From Alphaproteobacteria bacterium (lineage in GTDB: Bacteria > Pseudomonadota > Alphaproteobacteria > JAJFFI01): DNA of 8,245 nt. A model generated the notes under the pieces. That model saw only the letters and a program-made list of their open reading frames with translations, had not been told where the DNA came from and did no database searches. The DNA lies in contig JAJFFI010000049.1 of the NCBI GenBank assembly GCA_021776755.1, forward strand, positions 1 through 8,245. Direction: 5' to 3'. This document shows positions 5,487 through 8,245 of this stretch, one piece after another (the first letter of the stretch is position 1; the number at the start of each line of letters is the position of its first letter). Both the position numbers and the translations under genes were made by a program.

Positions 5487-7322
5487 CTATTCAATCCGGA
5501 TCGGTGGTTCGATCAATTCGGGTGCGCTCGCGTCGCGGCCCCGTTTGAGGGGCGATCCGACGTCGCGGCGCACGGTGTCGATCTTCATGGGATAGATGGT
5601 CAACGCGCCGTCGGTGCCGATGTGAAGGCGGAGAAAGTTCTTGTAGTCCTCGATCCGGAGCGACGAAAAGGCGTCAGTCCAGTGCAGCCGGAACCCGTTC
5701 AGCATCATCAGCAGGTTTGCGCCGAACACAAGGGCCCCCAGACACCCGCCGAAGACGACCATCTCCGCCAGGAGGGCGACCATGAAACCCGCCGTGCCCG
5801 GCGCCAGGCCGAAGACGCGGGTGTTGATCTCGACGGCGCCGCAATACACGACAATCAGCGCCGCCATGTGAGCCATCCAGTGGCTGCCACCCAGCACGAT
5901 CCGCTGCCACGCCTTCCGGGAGGCGCTCAGGCGGATCTGCATGCCGAGCATCAGTAGCGCCAGCGCGGCGAACTCGGGACTCTTCGGAAGCGTCGTCAGG
6001 AACCGCATCGCCGCGTCTGCGAACGAGCCGTGACGCCCCGCGGCAGCGGCGGTGTCGAGGGCCGCACCGCCACTCGGGAAATTCTGCGATTCCAGAAACC
6101 AGACGAGCAATGCATATCCGGCACCGATGGCCACTGCGAAATCGATGTTGTTGAACGGCAGCAGGAGATTCTTCCAGGCGAGCGCCCGGGAAAGCCCCGT
6201 CGCGGGATAGGTGATTTCCCGCCGGAAGGTTTCGGGCCCGCTTGCTTCGGACAGCGCCTCGGGCCAGTCGATGGCTACCTCGCGGGGAAGCACATGCGTC
6301 GGGTGCAGAAAGGCCCCGCCGCCGCCCGCGGTGATCAGATGGCGCTTCGCACCGGGGCCGGAATAGCGCGCATAGTGATGCAGATCGCCGGTCAAAACGG
6401 CCCTGAGCTCGGCACCGCATTTCCCGATGATGCCGGCAATCGACTTGAGGTTTTCGAGCCTCACCGGACTGCGTTCGGCCTGGACCCAGGCGGGTTCGGC
6501 GATGCACAGGATGATCCGGTCGCCTTTTTTCACGCACCGGGCTGCGAGGCCGGCAAAGTACCCGGCCTGGGGCGGGTCGATCGCGGAGTCGAGTTGACCG
6601 TCGATTCCCCAGAGCCACCAGCCCCGGGGCAGCTTGAGCGCGAAGTAGCTCCGCGACTGCTGCAGGTGCCAGCCGCCGATCCGGTTGCCGTCCGGGCCGG
6701 CAAGATTGTGTTCGTTGCGGAGGAAAACGCCCGAAAACGCATTCAAGCCATCGTACCAGTCATGATTGCCGGGGAGGGCGAACAAGTCCGGCGCCGGGCC
6801 CTCCTCTCCGTTGAGGTCTTTTGGGAGCGCTGCGCGGTAGGGCTGGATCAGCCGCGCCCGGTAGGCTTCGCGTGACGGGTCCGGATAGACCTGGTCGCCG
6901 CCCATGACCAGAAAGCGGCCCCGGGGAAGCCTGTGCCCGCCAGCCTCGATCCGGGGTGCGGCGAGGGCACGGGCGACGGTGTGCGCTGAGTTCCAGCCGT
7001 CGCCGGCATCAGCCACATAGTCGAACCAGATTTCCGATCCGTTGACAGTATCGGAACCGCCAGCGTCGGCGCTATCGGCGCTGTCGGGTTTGGAATAGTC
7101 ATACAGGGTGTAGGGATCGTCCGCGTTCTGCGGCGAGAGCGCGGCCTGCAACTCGCGCCGGGTGGCGTAGCCCCGTACCATTGAAGCGGTCACGACCCGG
7201 ATCCCGGTGCGGAGCAGCAGCAGCGGACTGTACCAGCGCACCATCGGCAGGGGACGCCCGTCCGCGTAGGCTTCTTGCTGCCGCTGTACCGCCAGCCCGA
7301 GTTTGTCACCGGCTGCGCTCAT
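5487..7322 (-). CDS. Metallophosphoesterase (calcineurin-like) with C-terminal membrane region
   Basis: The 611-residue product joins a calcineurin-like phosphoesterase domain to a membrane region. Motifs in order are 'FDYVADAGDGW' near residues 100-110, GGDQVYP at 141-147, GNHDWYDG at 185-192 and TGDLHHYARY at 311-320, then GGGGAFLHPTH at 333-343. GNHD and GD-x-HH are classic metal-site motifs. The first motif lacks the usual D-x-H, and the second has Tyr where D-x-x-D is common, so this is a divergent subgroup. Hydrophobic segments lie near 393-409, 450-463, 482-499 and 510-541, giving about four membrane passes, followed by a tail of about 65 residues. An upstream TTG at 7361 is possible, but the ATG at 7322 has a GGGAG site six bases away and is preferred. 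The gene is followed closely by the GMC oxidoreductase. Its substrate (phosphomonoester, diester, nucleotide or lipid) is unknown. Confidence 0.85.
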   Translation of the reverse strand: MSAAGDKLGLAVQRQQEAYADGRPLPMVRWYSPLLLLRTGIRVVTASMVRGYATRRELQAALSPQNADDPYTLYDYSKPDSADSADAGGSDTVNGSEIWFDYVADAGDGWNSAHTVARALAAPRIEAGGHRLPRGRFLVMGGDQVYPDPSREAYRARLIQPYRAALPKDLNGEEGPAPDLFALPGNHDWYDGLNAFSGVFLRNEHNLAGPDGNRIGGWHLQQSRSYFALKLPRGWWLWGIDGQLDSAIDPPQAGYFAGLAARCVKKGDRIILCIAEPAWVQAERSPVRLENLKSIAGIIGKCGAELRAVLTGDLHHYARYSGPGAKRHLITAGGGGAFLHPTHVLPREVAIDWPEALSEASGPETFRREITYPATGLSRALAWKNLLLPFNNIDFAVAIGAGYALLVWFLESQNFPSGGAALDTAAAAGRHGSFADAAMRFLTTLPKSPEFAALALLMLGMQIRLSASRKAWQRIVLGGSHWMAHMAALIVVYCGAVEINTRVFGLAPGTAGFMVALLAEMVVFGGCLGALVFGANLLMMLNGFRLHWTDAFSSLRIEDYKNFLRLHIGTDGALTIYPMKIDTVRRDVGSPLKRGRDASAPELIEPPIRIE

Positions 7323-7418
7323 GCCCGTCTCCCGGTCTAAAACCAGACCCACCGGAGTCAAACACGTGCGACGTACGCAGGAAATTCACGTTTCCGTCAT
7401 GACCGACAGCAGGCCGCG
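7323..7418 (-). other. Intergenic gap between the GNAT toxin and the phosphoesterase
   Basis: These 96 bases separate the toxin stop from the phosphoesterase start. They hold a perfect 8-bp palindrome GTCATGAC at 7396-7403, a CACGTG hexamer at 7363-7368, and GGTCT at 7334-7338 facing AGACC at 7345-7349 across six bases. I see no T-run terminator and no convincing promoter. The gap is long enough for the phosphoesterase-GMC pair to have its own promoter. Confidence 0.4.
7329..7333 (-). promoter_or_regulatory. Ribosome binding site deciding the phosphoesterase start
   Basis: GGGAG on the minus strand lies six bases before the ATG at 7322. The in-frame TTG at 7361 has no comparable site, so the shorter start is chosen. 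A 5-bp inverted repeat (7334-7338 with 7345-7349) abuts this site. Confidence 0.65.
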
Positions 7419-7428
7419 TCAGGCCGCG
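7410..7428. repeat. Short tandem repeat at the toxin stop codon
   Basis: CAGGCCGCG occurs at 7410-7418 and again at 7420-7428, a 10-bp unit repeated once across the toxin stop codon (TCA at 7419-7421 on the plus strand). It is too short to be distinguished from chance in GC-rich DNA. Confidence 0.5.
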
Positions 7429-7934
7429 AGCACCTCGGCGGCTGTGGCGATCGGCAGGAACATCCGCTGGCTCGCCATCCCGAACCGTGTGAAGCCATAG
7501 CGGTCGAGGAACTCGATCGCGTTGGGATAGCCGCACAAGGCCAGCACCGCCGGACTGTCGGCGGTCTCGCTCGCAGCCACGACCCGGCCGAGCGCATCCA
7601 TCAGCAGCATTTCGCCAAGCCCGCGGCCCTGGGAAGCACGGTCGACGGCAAGGCGCTGGATGATCACCGTCTTCACAAACGGATAGTCCGGCATGTCCGG
7701 CGGCCGGGTCCCGTGCTGGCGTGGCAGGCGCACCATCAGGCGCTTGATGTTGTAATAGCCGACGACGCGGCCCTTCTCGCCGGCGGCGGCTACGAAGATC
7801 GGCTCGCGGATCCGGTGGATGTCCTCGATGCGGCTGTCGCGGATATAGTCATCGAGGCCCGCGACACCGCAGGCAAAGCGTGCGCGCTCGTCGGCGCGCT
7901 TGAGCGTCCGGATGGAAACCCCCGATGTGGCCAT
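7419..7934 (-). CDS. GNAT family N-acetyltransferase, TacT-type toxin
   Basis: The 171-residue product is a GNAT acetyltransferase of the toxin type that, in the TacT family, acetylates the amino group of aminoacyl-tRNA and blocks translation. The N-terminal part has the subgroup pattern FACGVAGLDDYI (residues 20-31). The acetyl-CoA-binding motif is 'LAVDRASQGRGLGEMLL', with Q-x-x-G-x-G at 102-107. The C-terminal part has FLDRYGF (142-148), whose Tyr matches the catalytic tyrosine of TacT proteins, followed by 'RMFLPI'. The length is typical. The ATG lies one base after the TGA of the DUF1778 gene, which points to coupled translation and to a toxin-antitoxin pair. No damage is seen. Which tRNA it targets cannot be told from sequence. 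Confidence 0.88.
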   Translation of the reverse strand: MATSGVSIRTLKRADERARFACGVAGLDDYIRDSRIEDIHRIREPIFVAAAGEKGRVVGYYNIKRLMVRLPRQHGTRPPDMPDYPFVKTVIIQRLAVDRASQGRGLGEMLLMDALGRVVAASETADSPAVLALCGYPNAIEFLDRYGFTRFGMASQRMFLPIATAAEVLAA

Positions 7935-7935
7935 G

Positions 7936-8244
7936 TCAGCGCTTGACCCGGTGGTACTTTGCGGCCGCCCGGCGGAGTGCCGACGTTGGCTGCGGCGGAT
8001 GTGCGAGCGCTTTCAGGAACAGGTCCCGGTCCTCGGCTTCAAGGCGCAGGCGGTCGTGCTGCTCGATATAGCGGATGGCGGCGTCCAGCGCGCTCGAAAC
8101 CACGAAATCCGTGAGGCTGCGGCCCGAGAGCCCCGCCGCGTGTTCGAGCGTCTGTTTTGCGTCGCTGGACAGGCGTACAGCGAGCCTGTCGCTCTTGCGC
8201 TGCTCCTGTTCCGGAGTCATTCGGTTCAGATTTGACATTGGCAT
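7936..8244 (-). CDS. DUF1778 ribbon-helix-helix antitoxin (TacA-type)
   Basis: The 102-residue product matches the DUF1778 antitoxin pattern. An N-terminal ribbon-helix-helix DNA-binding region covers residues about 17-62 (SDRLAVRLSSDAKQTLEHAA, then GRSLTDFVVSSALDAA). It is followed by a linker helix and a C-terminal neutralising segment with 'DRDLFLKALAHPPQPTSAL' and RRAAAKY. Such proteins bind the GNAT toxin and repress their own promoter. The stop is one base from the toxin start. Start codons at 8244, 8238 and 8220 are all in frame, the window ends at 8245, and no clear ribosome binding site is visible, so the true start may be any of these or lie outside. The promoter and operator of the module are out of view. 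Confidence 0.88.
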   Translation of the reverse strand: MPMSNLNRMTPEQEQRKSDRLAVRLSSDAKQTLEHAAGLSGRSLTDFVVSSALDAAIRYIEQHDRLRLEAEDRDLFLKALAHPPQPTSALRRAAAKYHRVKR

Positions 8245-8245
8245 T

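Noticed and set aside
7334..7361. Promoter for the phosphoesterase: TTGACT (7361-7356, minus strand) with TAGACC 16 bases later
   Set aside because: The -10 match is poor, and transcription would begin around 7328, inside or after the GGGAG ribosome binding site, so it cannot serve the ATG at 7322.
1..8245. Search for CRISPR arrays, insertion sequences, attachment sites, tRNA or rRNA genes
   Set aside because: No regularly spaced long repeats, transposase or integrase motifs, terminal inverted repeats or tRNA-like folds were recognised by eye.

Overview
The window is GC-rich DNA, apparently chromosomal, from a Gram-negative bacterium. An AsmA-family protein and a TonB transducer imply an outer membrane. 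The base composition, the style of both envelope proteins and the DUF1778/GNAT toxin-antitoxin pair fit a proteobacterium, most likely an alphaproteobacterium. That lineage call is an inference from style; no rRNA or other phylogenetic marker is present.

Layout. Positions 1-213 look like the 3' end of an unrecognised plus-strand gene. Positions 214-483 are a non-coding leader with a 12-bp periodic repeat, a weak promoter candidate and two small hairpins. Next come two plus-strand genes: an inner-membrane-anchored AsmA-family protein (484-2751) and, 30 bases later, an energy transducer TonB (2782-3699). The AsmA protein carries an unusual Pro/Lys/Glu-rich repeat tail much like the periplasmic linker of its TonB neighbour. 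From 3712 onward every gene is on the minus strand. Read in transcription order they are a DUF1778 antitoxin (8244-7936), a GNAT acetyltransferase toxin (7934-7419), a metallophosphoesterase with a C-terminal membrane region (7322-5487) and a GMC-family FAD oxidoreductase (5460-3712). The two transcription directions converge at 3690-3721, where a perfect 16-bp tandem duplication carries the stop codons of both TonB and the GMC enzyme.

How the genes work together. AsmA plus TonB form an envelope pair: AsmA-family proteins act in lipid or outer-membrane homeostasis, and TonB passes proton-motive-force energy to outer-membrane receptors. No exbB or exbD is in view. The antitoxin and toxin form a TacA/TacT-type module with a one-base gap between reading frames. 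The phosphoesterase and GMC enzyme are 26 bases apart and probably co-transcribed; their joint role is unknown. I found no CRISPR array, insertion sequence, tRNA or rRNA. No clearly new multi-gene system stands out. The best leads are the TonB-like AsmA tail, the phosphoesterase-GMC pair (one with non-canonical metal motifs and a membrane tail, the other with a ferredoxin-like cysteine cluster) and the duplicated stop-codon junction.
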